Part shown: positions 24,854-33,603 of the stretch, piece by piece | How the letters are laid out: every line of letters starts with the position of its first letter | Position numbering within the stretch: position 1 is the stretch's first letter | Source: Pseudomonas sp. BBP2017 | Lineage (GTDB): Bacteria > Pseudomonadota > Gammaproteobacteria > Pseudomonadales > Pseudomonadaceae | Reading direction: 5' to 3' | Length of the DNA stretch: 64,000 bases | Assembly: GCF_003024385.1 (NCBI RefSeq) | Contig: NZ_PVZN01000005.1 | Span: 186,001 to 250,000, forward strand | Notes under the pieces: generated by a model | What the model saw: only the letters and a program-made list of their open reading frames with translations | The model's database searches: none | What the model was told of the DNA's origin: nothing | Position numbers and translations under genes: made by a program

Positions 24854-26974
24854 CTACACCTGATGCCAGTCAAAAAAGCGTGGAAACTCACTGGCATGCG
24901 CTGCGGTCATCGGATGCGCCAGCAAAAACCCTTGCGCGTACTCACAGCCATTGGCCCGCAGCCAGTGCGCCTGTTCAGGCGTTTCGACGCCTTCAGCGAT
25001 GACACTGATGCCATACGCCCGGCACAGATCGAGCACACAGCGGGCCATCGCAGCATCAGCTGTCGAGCCCGGTAACCGCGCCACCAGATGCCGGTCGAGC
25101 TTGAGGGTATCGATAGGCAAATCACGGAGCATACGCAGCGAACAATCACCGGCGCCAAAATCATCCAGGGCGATACGCACACCCAGTGTATGCAAGCGGT
25201 GCAGCTGTTTCACAGCATCGTCGAGGTTGTAGCGCAATGTGGTTTCGGCAATTTCCACTTCCAGTTGGGCAGGCTGAAGCGCCTGACTGAAGATCACCCG
25301 CGCCAGCTCTTCCACCAGGTTGGGCATGCTGAACTGCACCGGGCTCAGGCTGATGCTCAGCACCAACTCGGCATCATAGCGTTCGTACCAGGTCCGGCGT
25401 TGTGCCGCCCCGTTCTGGTATATCCAGCTGGCCAGACGAGTAATCAGCCGGGCCTCCTCCAGCAGAGGAATGAACAAGCCCGGCGGTACGTCCCCTACAC
25501 TGGGATGACGCCAACGCAACAACGCCTCGAAGCCCCGCAACCGACCATCGACCAGGGCTACCTGGGGCTGATAGACCAGGCTGAACTCCTTGTGCTCGAT
25601 TGCGCTACGCACACTGTCTTCAAGCATCAGCCGCGATCGTGCGCGACCGTTCAAATCCTGGTCGTAATACCGATACTGCTGGCGTCCCGACTGCTTGGCT
25701 GCATACATCGCAGCATCTGCGGCCCGCAGCAGCCCGTCCAGACTGGACCCACACTCGGGATACGTGGCGATACCGATGCTGACCCCAAGCGTTACTTCCA
25801 GTCCATCGATCTCCTGATAGATAGACATGCGTTCAAGCAGTTTTCCGGCAAACCGCGCAGCTTGTTCGGGGCAATCCAGCGAGTCGAGCAGCGCGGTGAA
25901 TTCGTCACCGCCCATGCGCGCAAGAATTGCGCAGGTGCCCAGGCAATCCTTGAGCTGCTCGGCGACCCAATTGAGCACCCGGTCACCGGCTTCGTGCCCT
26001 AGTGAGTCATTAATGCGTTTGAACCCATCCAGGTCCAGGAATAACAAGGCCTGGGACCGGTCCGCGCGCTCGTTGCGCAACAGGGCACTTTCGGCCGCCT
26101 GATAGAAACCACGTCGATTGAGCAGGCCGGTCAACGGATCGGTGATGGCCTGATACTCGAGTTGCTGATGCAGATTACGCACCACCGACATATCCAGCAC
26201 CGTAATCACCAATGCCCGCTGCTCGCTGGGTAACGGCGCACACGACAGCGCTACCGGTATCGGATGCCCCCCCGCCGTACGCAAGACAGCATCGTGTATC
26301 CGCAGGGTGTCCCGCGCCAGGTAGGCCTGGTAAAACGCCGACTCACACCACGCACCCGACCCGGGTGACTGCACGAAATCCAGCACCCCCCGGCCCTGCA
26401 AATGTTCGAACGATGCATCCAGCAAACTGGAGATGGCCGGGTTGGCAAAACGGATCAAGCCGTCTTCGGCCACCACCAGGATGCCCTCGGCGGCATTTTC
26501 CAGCACCGACGCATTGAACGCCCGTTCAGCCTCCAGGTCATGGCTCAGGCGCTGCAGCGAACGCCGGTTGCGTTGTTGCTCCAACAAGGCCTGGACCTTG
26601 GGCTTGAGGATCTGTGGGTCGAAGGGTTTGAACAGGTAGTCCACCGCGCCACTGGCATACCCCTTGAGCACGGCAGCCTGGGACTGCTCATTGGCGGTCA
26701 GGAAAATGATCGGGGTAAGCCGTGTACGCTGGCTGCCACGCATCAGGCGGGCGACTTCGAAGCCATCCATGCCCGGCATCTGCACATCCAGCAGAACCAG
26801 GTCGACTTCATGCTCAAGCAACGCGCTCAGGGCTTCCGTTCCGGAGCTTGCGGTGAGTACTTGCCAGTCCTGACGGGCCAGCAACGCACGCATGCTGATC
26901 AGATTTTCAGGGTAATCATCGACGACCAGTAGTACCGAGCCGCCATCGTTTGTGTGAGGTTGCGCGCAATCCAT
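24854..26974 (-). CDS. Response regulator with PAS, GGDEF and EAL domains
   Basis: A 706-residue cytoplasmic c-di-GMP signalling protein. The receiver domain spans residues 13–132, with phospho-Asp63 in LLDVQMPGMDG and Lys116. A PAS domain follows at about 150–270. The GGDEF domain, about 275–440, has an intact GGDEF at 355–359 and no RxxD inhibitory site immediately upstream. The EAL domain is about 450–700: Glu483-Ala-Leu, Glu574, Asp604–Asp605, Lys625 and Glu661 are present, but the usual metal-ligand Asn of the N-x-S motif is Ser542. Diguanylate cyclase activity is likely; phosphodiesterase activity is doubtful. No histidine kinase gene is adjacent. Confidence 0.93.
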   Translation of the reverse strand: MDCAQPHTNDGGSVLLVVDDYPENLISMRALLARQDWQVLTASSGTEALSALLEHEVDLVLLDVQMPGMDGFEVARLMRGSQRTRLTPIIFLTANEQSQAAVLKGYASGAVDYLFKPFDPQILKPKVQALLEQQRNRRSLQRLSHDLEAERAFNASVLENAAEGILVVAEDGLIRFANPAISSLLDASFEHLQGRGVLDFVQSPGSGAWCESAFYQAYLARDTLRIHDAVLRTAGGHPIPVALSCAPLPSEQRALVITVLDMSVVRNLHQQLEYQAITDPLTGLLNRRGFYQAAESALLRNERADRSQALLFLDLDGFKRINDSLGHEAGDRVLNWVAEQLKDCLGTCAILARMGGDEFTALLDSLDCPEQAARFAGKLLERMSIYQEIDGLEVTLGVSIGIATYPECGSSLDGLLRAADAAMYAAKQSGRQQYRYYDQDLNGRARSRLMLEDSVRSAIEHKEFSLVYQPQVALVDGRLRGFEALLRWRHPSVGDVPPGLFIPLLEEARLITRLASWIYQNGAAQRRTWYERYDAELVLSISLSPVQFSMPNLVEELARVIFSQALQPAQLEVEIAETTLRYNLDDAVKQLHRLHTLGVRIALDDFGAGDCSLRMLRDLPIDTLKLDRHLVARLPGSTADAAMARCVLDLCRAYGISVIAEGVETPEQAHWLRANGCEYAQGFLLAHPMTAAHASEFPRFFDWHQV

Positions 26975-27046
26975 GCTGCTTCTCTTGTGAAAGCGACACC
27001 GAATTTCGGTTGAGATCCGAAACTAACTTTAGACCTGGCCGCCATA

Positions 27047-27065
27047 AATCTGAAGTCATCAGATT
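27047..27065. promoter_or_regulatory. 19-bp inverted repeat upstream of the GGDEF/EAL gene
   Basis: AATCTGA-N5-TCAGATT is a perfect 7-bp dyad located about 75 bp upstream of the ATG. A second dyad, TTTCGG-N7-CCGAAA, lies at 27004–27022 in the probable leader. The spacing of the first fits a dimeric repressor or activator site. Confidence 0.4.
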
Positions 27066-27150
27066 GCCATCACTCGTGGAAAGTTCCGCAAGCCGACTAA
27101 CGGTCTCTCTACTCAGGCCAATACCACCCTGTATTTGCCGCGAGGGGGCA

Positions 27151-27181
27151 TAAAAAAACCCGCATCGCTGCGGGTTTTTTC
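27151..27181. terminator. Bidirectional terminator after fda
   Basis: AAAAAAACCCGCA-TCGC-TGCGGGTTTTTT forms a tight GC stem flanked by A and T tracts, so it works on either strand. On the minus strand it lies ~12 bases past the fda stop, ending the tktA–fda block. Confidence 0.93.
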
Positions 27182-27192
27182 TAGCCCAGGTC

Positions 27193-28257
27193 TTAGTTGA
27201 CCTTGGCGGCCAGCTCACCCTTGAGGTAACGCTGGAACATGCCTTCCAGGGAGATCGGCTTGATCTTGGAAGCATGGCCGGCAGTACCGAAGGCTTCATA
27301 ACGGGCGATGCACACATCACGCATGGCCGTTACGGTGGCGCCGAAGAACTTGCGCGGGTCGAACTCGCTCGGGTTCTGCGCCATCAGGCGGCGCATGGCA
27401 CCGGTAGAGGCCAGACGCAGGTCGGTGTCGATGTTGACCTTGCGCACGCCGTACTTGATGCCTTCGACGATTTCTTCAACCGGTACGCCGTAGGTTTCTT
27501 TAATGTCGCCGCCGTACTGGTTGATGATCGCCAGCCACTCTTGCGGAACCGACGAAGAGCCGTGCATCACCAAGTGGGTGTTAGGGATGCGCTTGTGGAT
27601 TTCCTTGATACGGTCGATCGCCAGGACATCACCGGTAGGTGGCTTGGTGAACTTGTAGGCGCCGTGGCTGGTGCCGATGGCGATCGCCAGGGCATCGACC
27701 TGGGTCTTCTTGACGAAGTCAGCGGCTTCTTCCGGGTCGGTCAGCATCTGGCTGTGATCCAGCACGCCTTCGGCGCCGATGCCGTCTTCTTCGCCGGCCA
27801 TGCCGGTTTCCAGCGAACCCAGGCAACCCAGCTCACCTTCAACAGAAACGCCGCAGGCGTGAGCCATGGCCACGGTCTGCTGGGTGACACGAACGTTGTA
27901 TTCGTAGTCGGTCGGGGTCTTGCCGTCTTCACCCAGCGAGCCGTCCATCATCACCGAGCTGAAACCCAGCTGGATCGAGCGCTGGCACACGTCAGGGCTG
28001 GTGCCGTGATCCTGGTGCATGCACACCGGAATGTGCGGGAATTCTTCGATCGCAGCCAGGATCAGGTGGCGCAGGAACGGGGCGCCAGCGTATTTGCGGG
28101 CACCGGCCGAGGCCTGGACAATCACCGGGGAGTCGGTCTTGTCGGCAGCTTCCATGATGGCGCGCATCTGCTCGAGGTTGTTGACGTTGAAAGCTGGAAC
28201 GCCATAGCCGAACTCGGCGGCGTGGTCCAGCATCTGGCGCATGCTAATGAGTGCCAT
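27193..28257 (-). CDS. fda: Class II fructose-1,6-bisphosphate aldolase
   Basis: A 354-residue zinc-dependent aldolase cleaving fructose-1,6-bisphosphate to the two triose phosphates, used mainly for gluconeogenesis in Pseudomonas. [15 protein letters not shown] holds the zinc-ligand His. VMHGSSSVP carries a further metal and phosphate-site segment. [12 protein letters not shown] is the conserved N-terminus. The start is ATG 28257 with GGGAGAGA upstream; the frame extends 23 codons further without family similarity. It is the last gene of the tktA–epd–pgk–(two lipoproteins)–fda series. Confidence 0.97.
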   Translation of the reverse strand: MALISMRQMLDHAAEFGYGVPAFNVNNLEQMRAIMEAADKTDSPVIVQASAGARKYAGAPFLRHLILAAIEEFPHIPVCMHQDHGTSPDVCQRSIQLGFSSVMMDGSLGEDGKTPTDYEYNVRVTQQTVAMAHACGVSVEGELGCLGSLETGMAGEEDGIGAEGVLDHSQMLTDPEEAADFVKKTQVDALAIAIGTSHGAYKFTKPPTGDVLAIDRIKEIHKRIPNTHLVMHGSSSVPQEWLAIINQYGGDIKETYGVPVEEIVEGIKYGVRKVNIDTDLRLASTGAMRRLMAQNPSEFDPRKFFGATVTAMRDVCIARYEAFGTAGHASKIKPISLEGMFQRYLKGELAAKVN

Positions 28258-28359
28258 TGTGTATCTCTCTCCCGACAAGCGTCGTTTTAATCGTGCAAGC
28301 CTGCCGCAGTGGCGGTTGCTATTCAAGTAGTGTGGGCCGCCATCACGCGGCCCGGCCAG

Positions 28360-28689
28360 TCACGGCGCCTTGCAGCCCCGCCCTATCAAATCGTTGGTGG
28401 CGACCCAGTACACCAGGCCTTCGTCACCCTTGCTGTGAAACGCCAACACACCATCGCTGTACAAGGTACCCGAGGCGCCTGGTTCGGCCTCGAGCCGATA
28501 CACCTGGTCACCGCCACCCAGACGTACATCGACGCTTTGCCGATTGCTGTCGGCAAAACGCCAAAGCACTTCGGACTGGCTGTCACAGACCCAACGGGTC
28601 CAGTTGTCCGACGGCGCCGGTGAAGAAGACGAGAAGCTTGCGCATCCGCTCAGTACCGCCAGGGCCATCAGGGCCACGACACCTTTCAT
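28360..28689 (-). CDS. MliC-family lipoprotein (putative C-type lysozyme inhibitor)
   Basis: A 109-residue outer-membrane-type lipoprotein. The signal MKGVVALMALAVLSGC ends in lipobox LSGC, with Ala-Ser after the Cys. The mature part shows the MliC pattern: an early Cys, VDVRLGGGDQVYRLE, SGTLYSDGVLAFHSKGDEG and a terminal Cys. MliC proteins bind and block c-type lysozyme. ATG 28689 follows AGAGGA. It sits between pgk and fda, an odd place for a periplasmic inhibitor, with no obvious functional link to its neighbours. Confidence 0.8.
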   Translation of the reverse strand: MKGVVALMALAVLSGCASFSSSSPAPSDNWTRWVCDSQSEVLWRFADSNRQSVDVRLGGGDQVYRLEAEPGASGTLYSDGVLAFHSKGDEGLVYWVATNDLIGRGCKAP

Positions 28690-28740
28690 CCAATATCCTC
28701 TAGCAGACCACAAACTGGCCGGTAGGTTGCCATCAACCGA

Positions 28741-28959
28741 TCAAGGGCAACCCTGAGCCCGGCGCTGGTGTTCGTCGTCGTATTTTTCCAGGCCATCCGG
28801 GCCCAACCGCTTGTTGATCACCGGGACGGTTTCAGCCTGCCATTCGGACTGATAGCAACCACCTTTCGGTGCGCCAGGATTATCAGCCCCAGGCTCCGGA
28901 GTGCTGGAGCAGGCGCCCAGCATCCCGACCAGGATAAACACAGGCAATCGCTTGACCAT
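28741..28959 (-). CDS. Small lipoprotein of unknown function
   Basis: A 72-residue lipoprotein: signal MVKRLPVFILVGMLGAC with lipobox LGAC, then Ser-Ser. The mature part is a short hydrophilic domain with two further Cys (GGCYQSEWQ and near the C-terminus) that could form a disulfide. ATG 28959 has GGGAG upstream. It lies 32 bp after pgk and before the MliC-like gene in the same transcription direction. I do not recognise a named family. Confidence 0.75.
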   Translation of the reverse strand: MVKRLPVFILVGMLGACSSTPEPGADNPGAPKGGCYQSEWQAETVPVINKRLGPDGLEKYDDEHQRRAQGCP

Positions 28960-28991
28960 CAGGTCGCTCCCTTTGCCAGGCGCTGAGAGGA

Positions 28992-30155
28992 TCAGGCCTT
29001 GGCCCGTTGTTCCAGGACTTCCACCGCGGGCAGAACCTTACCCTCGACGAACTCCAGAAATGCACCGCCACCGGTAGAAATGTAGGAGATTTGCTCGGCC
29101 ACGCCATATTTGTCGATGGCAGCCAGAGTGTCGCCGCCACCGGCGATCGAGAAGGCAGCGCTATCGGCGATGGCCTGGGCCAGCACTTTGGTGCCGTTAC
29201 CGAACTGATCAAACTCGAACACACCAACCGGGCCGTTCCAAAGGATGGTCTGCGACGACTTCAGCAGCTCGGCGAAATTGGCCGCGGTTTGTGGGCCGAT
29301 GTCGAGGATCATGTCGTCTTCGGCAACGTCAGCCACCAGCTTGACGGTAGCTGCGGCGCTTTCGGCAAATTCCTTGGCAACCACAACGTCGACTGGCAGC
29401 GGCACGTTGACCTTGGCGGCGATGGCCTTGGCGGTGTCGATCAGGTCTGGTTCATACAGCGATTTGCCGACCGGGTGACCGGCAGCCGCCAGGAAGGTGT
29501 TGGCGATGCCACCGCCGACGATCAACAGGTCGCAGATCTGGCTCAGACTGTTCAGCACGTCGAGCTTGGTCGACACCTTGGAGCCGGCAACGATGGCTGC
29601 CATCGGCTTGGCCGGGGCTTTCAGGGCCTTGCCCAGGGCGTCCAGTTCGGCAGCCAGCAGTGGGCCTGCGGCAGCGACCTTGGCGAACTTGGCGACGCCG
29701 TGAGTCGAGCCTTCGGCACGGTGCGCGGTGCCGAACGCGTCCATCACGAACACGTCGCACAGAGCTGCATACTTCTGCGCCAGCTCGTCAGCGTTCTTCT
29801 TCTCGCCTTTGTTGAAGCGTACGTTCTCGAACAGCACGATATCGCCAGCCTTGACGTCAACACCGCCCAGGTAGTCCGCAACCAGCGGTACTTCGCGGCC
29901 CAGGGCCTTGCTCAGGTAGTCGGCAACCGGCTTGAGGCTGTTCTCGGCCGAGAACTCGCCTTCGGTCGGGCGCCCCAGGTGCGAGCAGACCATCACGGCC
30001 GCGCCTTTTTCCAGCGCCAGCTTGATGGTCGGCAGCGAAGCGAGGATACGCGCATCACTGGTAACCACACCGTCCTTCACAGGCACGTTGAGGTCTTCGC
30101 GGATCAGTACGCGCTTACCTTGCAGATCGAGGTCGGTCATCTTCAACACGGTCAT
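28992..30155 (-). CDS. pgk: Phosphoglycerate kinase
   Basis: A 387-residue enzyme of glycolysis/gluconeogenesis interconverting 1,3-bisphosphoglycerate and 3-phosphoglycerate with ADP/ATP. The substrate loop is [22 protein letters not shown] carries the triose-site residues. The nucleotide-site segment [17 protein letters not shown] is near the C-terminus. It starts 12 bp after the epd stop and is clearly cotranscribed with it. Confidence 0.97.
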   Translation of the reverse strand: MTVLKMTDLDLQGKRVLIREDLNVPVKDGVVTSDARILASLPTIKLALEKGAAVMVCSHLGRPTEGEFSAENSLKPVADYLSKALGREVPLVADYLGGVDVKAGDIVLFENVRFNKGEKKNADELAQKYAALCDVFVMDAFGTAHRAEGSTHGVAKFAKVAAAGPLLAAELDALGKALKAPAKPMAAIVAGSKVSTKLDVLNSLSQICDLLIVGGGIANTFLAAAGHPVGKSLYEPDLIDTAKAIAAKVNVPLPVDVVVAKEFAESAAATVKLVADVAEDDMILDIGPQTAANFAELLKSSQTILWNGPVGVFEFDQFGNGTKVLAQAIADSAAFSIAGGGDTLAAIDKYGVAEQISYISTGGGAFLEFVEGKVLPAVEVLEQRAKA

Positions 30156-30167
30156 GAGTGCAGTCCT

Positions 30168-31235
30168 TCAGGGCTGTTTACAAGTGGAGCGAGTTTGATT
30201 GACGACGTGCAGAAAATGATCGGCAACGTCGAGCATACGGTTGGCAAACCCCCATTCGTTGTCGAACCAGGCCAACAGGTTGACCAGCCGGGGGCCGGAA
30301 ACGCGGGTCTGACTGGCATCGACAATCGCCGAATGGGGGTCATGGTTGAAATCACAACTGGCGTGCGGCAGTTCAGTGTAGGCCAGCAAGCCCTTGAGCG
30401 GTCCGCTCAGGGCCGCCTCACGCAACACCTGATTGACCTCGGCCGCGCTGGTGTCGCAGGAGGTCTGCAAGGTGATGTCCAGGCACGACACGTTGACGGT
30501 CGGCACGCGTACGGCTTTGGCCTGAATTCGCCCGGCAAGTTCCGGGAGCAGGCGCTCGATACCGCGGGCCAGCCCGGTGGACACCGGAATCACCGACTGG
30601 AACGCCGAGCGGGTACGGCGCAGGTCTTCATGGTGATAGGCATCGATAACCGGCTGATCGTTCATGGCAGAGTGGATCGTGGTGATCGACACGTACTCAA
30701 GGCCAAAGGCCTGGTCCAGCACGCGCAGCAGCGGCACACCGCAGTTGGTGGTGCAGGAGGCGTTGGAGACCAGGCGCTCGCTGCCATCCAGGCAACCTTG
30801 GTTGATGCCGTAGACAATCGTCGCATCGACGTCAACTTCACTGGCCATCGGCTGCGAGAACAGCACCCGCGGTGCACCGGCGTCGAGGAAACGCTGGGCG
30901 TCGGCTCGGGTGTTGTAGGCACCGGAACACTCCAGTACCAGGTCGACGTCAAGTGCCGCCCAGTCGATACCTTCCGGGGTGGCGCTGCGCAAGACTTTTA
31001 CGCAGTCGCCATTGATATGCAGACAGTCGCCATCGACCTTCACCTCACCGGGGAAACGCCCGTGGGTGGAGTCGAAGCGTGTCAGGTATTCGATACTGGC
31101 CTGATCGGCCAGGTCGTTCAGTGCGACGATCTCGAAGCCCGCCTTCGCTCCCCGTTCAAAGAGTGCGCGCAAGACGCAACGACCGATACGGCCGTAGCCG
31201 TTGAGTGCAACTTTGTAAGGACGCGGTTGGGGCAT
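30168..31235 (-). CDS. epd: Erythrose-4-phosphate dehydrogenase
   Basis: A 355-residue GAPDH-superfamily enzyme. The NAD-binding motif is NGYGRIGRCVLRAL, and the catalytic Cys is in SNASCTTNC. It sits between tktA and pgk, as in other gamma-proteobacteria, where it oxidises erythrose-4-phosphate to 4-phosphoerythronate for pyridoxal phosphate synthesis. Transketolase upstream makes erythrose-4-phosphate, which fits. The true start is ATG 31235 (MPQPRPYKVALNG); the longer frame would translate the REP. A gluconeogenic GAPDH role cannot be excluded from sequence alone. Confidence 0.92.
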   Translation of the reverse strand: MPQPRPYKVALNGYGRIGRCVLRALFERGAKAGFEIVALNDLADQASIEYLTRFDSTHGRFPGEVKVDGDCLHINGDCVKVLRSATPEGIDWAALDVDLVLECSGAYNTRADAQRFLDAGAPRVLFSQPMASEVDVDATIVYGINQGCLDGSERLVSNASCTTNCGVPLLRVLDQAFGLEYVSITTIHSAMNDQPVIDAYHHEDLRRTRSAFQSVIPVSTGLARGIERLLPELAGRIQAKAVRVPTVNVSCLDITLQTSCDTSAAEVNQVLREAALSGPLKGLLAYTELPHASCDFNHDPHSAIVDASQTRVSGPRLVNLLAWFDNEWGFANRMLDVADHFLHVVNQTRSTCKQP

Positions 31236-31268
31236 GGGATGCTCACGGAACAGAAGCGTTATCTGCAA

Positions 31269-31327
31269 ATCGCGGGGCAAGCCCGCTCCCACATCAGATA
31301 CCTGTGGGAGCGGGCTTGCCCCGCGAT
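31269..31327. repeat. REP doublet between tktA and epd
   Basis: Full-length arms (ATCGCGGGGCAAGCCCGC... and reverse complement) with ~11 bp between, inside the 111-bp gap separating two same-strand genes. In the transcript it would form a strong hairpin in the middle of the carbon-metabolism block. Confidence 0.93.
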
Positions 31328-31346
31328 CAATCCAGCACAGCCAGGA

Positions 31347-33344
31347 TCAGTCTTCCAGCAGTTCTTCAGCAGTACCCAGGATGTTCTCCAAGGTGAAGCC
31401 GAACTCTTCGAACAAAGCAGCCGCCGGGGCCGACTCGCCGTAGGTGGTCATGCCGATCACACGACCTTCGAGGCCGACGTACTTGTACCAGAAGTCGGCA
31501 TGCGCCGCTTCGATCGCGATACGCGCACCGACCTGTACTGGCAGCACCGACTGCTTGTAGGCAGCATCTTGAGCATCGAACACGCTGGTGCACGGCATCG
31601 AAACGACGCGGGCCTTGCGGCCTTGCTCGGTCAGCTTGTCGAAGGCCTGAACAGCCAGGCCCACTTCGGAACCGGTGGCGATCAGAATCAGCTCAGGCTC
31701 GCCTGCGCAGTCTTTCAACACATAGCCACCACGGCTGATGTCGGCGATCTGGCCAGCATCACGGGTTTGGTGCTGCAGATTTTGACGCGAGAAGATCAGC
31801 GCCGATGGGCCGTCCTTACGCTCCAGCGCATGCTTCCAGGACACCGCCGACTCGACCGCGTCGGCTGGGCGCCAGGTATCGAGGTTCGGCGTGCTGCGCA
31901 GGCTGGTCAGTTGTTCGATCGGCTGGTGCGTCGGGCCGTCTTCGCCCAGACCGATGGAGTCGTGGGTGTAGACGTGGATCACACGCTGCTTCATCAGCGC
32001 CGACATGCGCACAGCGTTGCGGGCGTATTCCATGAACATCAGGAAGGTTGCGCCGTAAGGCACCAGGCCGCCGTGCAAGGCAACGCCGTTCATGATCGCG
32101 GTCATGCCGAACTCGCGCACGCCGTAGTACATGTAGTTGCCGCTGGCATCTTCAGCGCTGACGCCCTTGCAACCTTTCCACAGGGTCAGGTTGGAACCGG
32201 CCAGGTCCGCCGAGCCGCCGAGGAATTCTGGCAGCAGCGGGCCGAAGGCATTCAGGGTGTTCTGGCTGGCTTTACGGCTGGCGATGGTTTCGCCTTTGGC
32301 CGCGACTTCAGCGATGTAGGCAGTGGCCTTCTCGGAGAAGTCTGCTGGCAGCTCGCCGCTCAGACGGCGCTTCAGCTCGCTGGCCAGCTCAGGGAAGGCG
32401 GCGGCGTAGGCGGCGAAACGCTTGTCCCACTCGGCCTCAACGGCCTTGCCGGCTTCTTTGGCGTCCCACTCGGCGTAGATGTTAGCCGGGATTTCGAACG
32501 GACCGTGGTTCCAGTTCAGTTCCTTGCGGGCCAGGGCGATTTCGTCGTTGCCCAACGGAGCACCGTGGCAATCTTCCTTGCCCTGCTTGTTCGGCGAACC
32601 GAAACCAATAATGGTCTTGCAGCAGATCAGGGTCGGTTGCTCGCTCTTGCGCGCGGTGTCGATGGCGGTCTTGATCTCTTCAGGATCATGACCGTCGACA
32701 TTGCGGATCACCTGCCAACCGTAGGCTTCGAAACGCTTCGGCGTGTCATCGGTGAACCAGCCTTCGACTTCGCCGTCGATGGAGATGCCATTGTCATCAT
32801 AGAAGGCGATCAGCTTGCCCAGGCCCAGAGTACCGGCCAGGGAAGCGACTTCGTGGGAAATGCCTTCCATCATGCAACCGTCACCCAGGAACACATAGGT
32901 GTGGTGGTCGACGATGTTATGGCCTGGGCGGTTGAACTGGGCACCCATGACCTTTTCGGCAATGGCGAAACCAACGGCGTTGGCCAGGCCCTGGCCAAGC
33001 GGGCCGGTAGTGGTCTCGACGCCTGGGGTATAACCGAACTCCGGGTGGCCCGGGGTGCGGCTGTGCAGCTGACGGAAGGCCTTGAGGTCATCGATGGTGA
33101 CGTCATAGCCGGTCAGATGCAGCAGCGAATAGATCAGCATCGAGCCGTGACCGTTGGACAGCACGAAGCGGTCACGGTCAGCAAAGTTCGGGTTGCTCGG
33201 GCTGTGCTTCAGATAGTCGCGCCAAAGAACCTCGGCGATATCCGCCATGCCCATAGGGGCACCTGGATGGCCGCTGTTGGCCTTTTGCACGGCATCCATG
33301 CTGAGGGCACGAATGGCGTTGGCACGCTCACGACGGCTGGGCAT
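31347..33344 (-). CDS. tktA: Transketolase
   Basis: A 665-residue thiamine-diphosphate enzyme of the pentose phosphate pathway. The N-terminal stretch [18 protein letters not shown], the TPP/Mg2+ motif [19 protein letters not shown], and the C-terminal pyrimidine-domain stretch [20 protein letters not shown] are all present. The length matches E. coli TktA. AGGAG precedes the ATG, and a CATAAT -10-like box at 33370–33375 (minus strand) may be its promoter. It heads the tktA–epd–pgk–fda direction and is divergent from the SahR-like regulator. Confidence 0.97.
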   Translation of the reverse strand: MPSRRERANAIRALSMDAVQKANSGHPGAPMGMADIAEVLWRDYLKHSPSNPNFADRDRFVLSNGHGSMLIYSLLHLTGYDVTIDDLKAFRQLHSRTPGHPEFGYTPGVETTTGPLGQGLANAVGFAIAEKVMGAQFNRPGHNIVDHHTYVFLGDGCMMEGISHEVASLAGTLGLGKLIAFYDDNGISIDGEVEGWFTDDTPKRFEAYGWQVIRNVDGHDPEEIKTAIDTARKSEQPTLICCKTIIGFGSPNKQGKEDCHGAPLGNDEIALARKELNWNHGPFEIPANIYAEWDAKEAGKAVEAEWDKRFAAYAAAFPELASELKRRLSGELPADFSEKATAYIAEVAAKGETIASRKASQNTLNAFGPLLPEFLGGSADLAGSNLTLWKGCKGVSAEDASGNYMYYGVREFGMTAIMNGVALHGGLVPYGATFLMFMEYARNAVRMSALMKQRVIHVYTHDSIGLGEDGPTHQPIEQLTSLRSTPNLDTWRPADAVESAVSWKHALERKDGPSALIFSRQNLQHQTRDAGQIADISRGGYVLKDCAGEPELILIATGSEVGLAVQAFDKLTEQGRKARVVSMPCTSVFDAQDAAYKQSVLPVQVGARIAIEAAHADFWYKYVGLEGRVIGMTTYGESAPAAALFEEFGFTLENILGTAEELLED

Positions 33345-33540
33345 CGCTTATCTCCTGGGGCTTGAATTAATTATGAAACGAAAAAAGGCGGCCATTTTCG
33401 CCCAGGCATGTGCCCGGGGGCAATGACGGATGGTCGATGCAGCATGATTTTCCTGTGTTTGTGAGAAGAATCAGGCGTTAACCCGGGCAAACAGCAGGAA
33501 CCGTCGTACGACCTGCGACGAATTGCCCCGCTTATCGCGC

Positions 33541-33562
33541 AATATCAAAACTTTTTGATATT
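33541..33562. promoter_or_regulatory. Perfect 22-bp palindrome, likely SahR-type operator
   Basis: AATATCAAAA-CT-TTTTGATATT is a perfect 10-bp dyad with a 2-bp centre. It lies about 40 bp upstream of the ArsR-methyltransferase start and directly upstream of a candidate -35. ArsR-family regulators bind this kind of AT-rich dyad. I infer autoregulation plus control of metK; it is 197 bp from tktA. Confidence 0.65.
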
Positions 33563-33566
33563 GCTC

Positions 33567-33603
33567 TTGCAGCCTAGGGGTGCCCTGTCTAGACTGCCGT
33601 CCC
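33567..33603 (+). promoter_or_regulatory. Candidate promoter giving a leaderless sahR-like mRNA
   Basis: TTGCAG (33567–33572), 17 bp, then TAGACT (33590–33595) resembles a weak sigma-70 promoter. Transcription would start at about 33602–33604, at or beside the ATG, and no Shine–Dalgarno sequence is visible. A leaderless message is therefore possible. Confidence 0.4.

Noticed and set aside
29007..33365. Plus-strand open frame of 1452 codons antisense to pgk, epd and tktA
   Set aside because: It is a high-GC antisense shadow; the minus strand holds three textbook enzymes and this frame has no family motifs or ribosome site.
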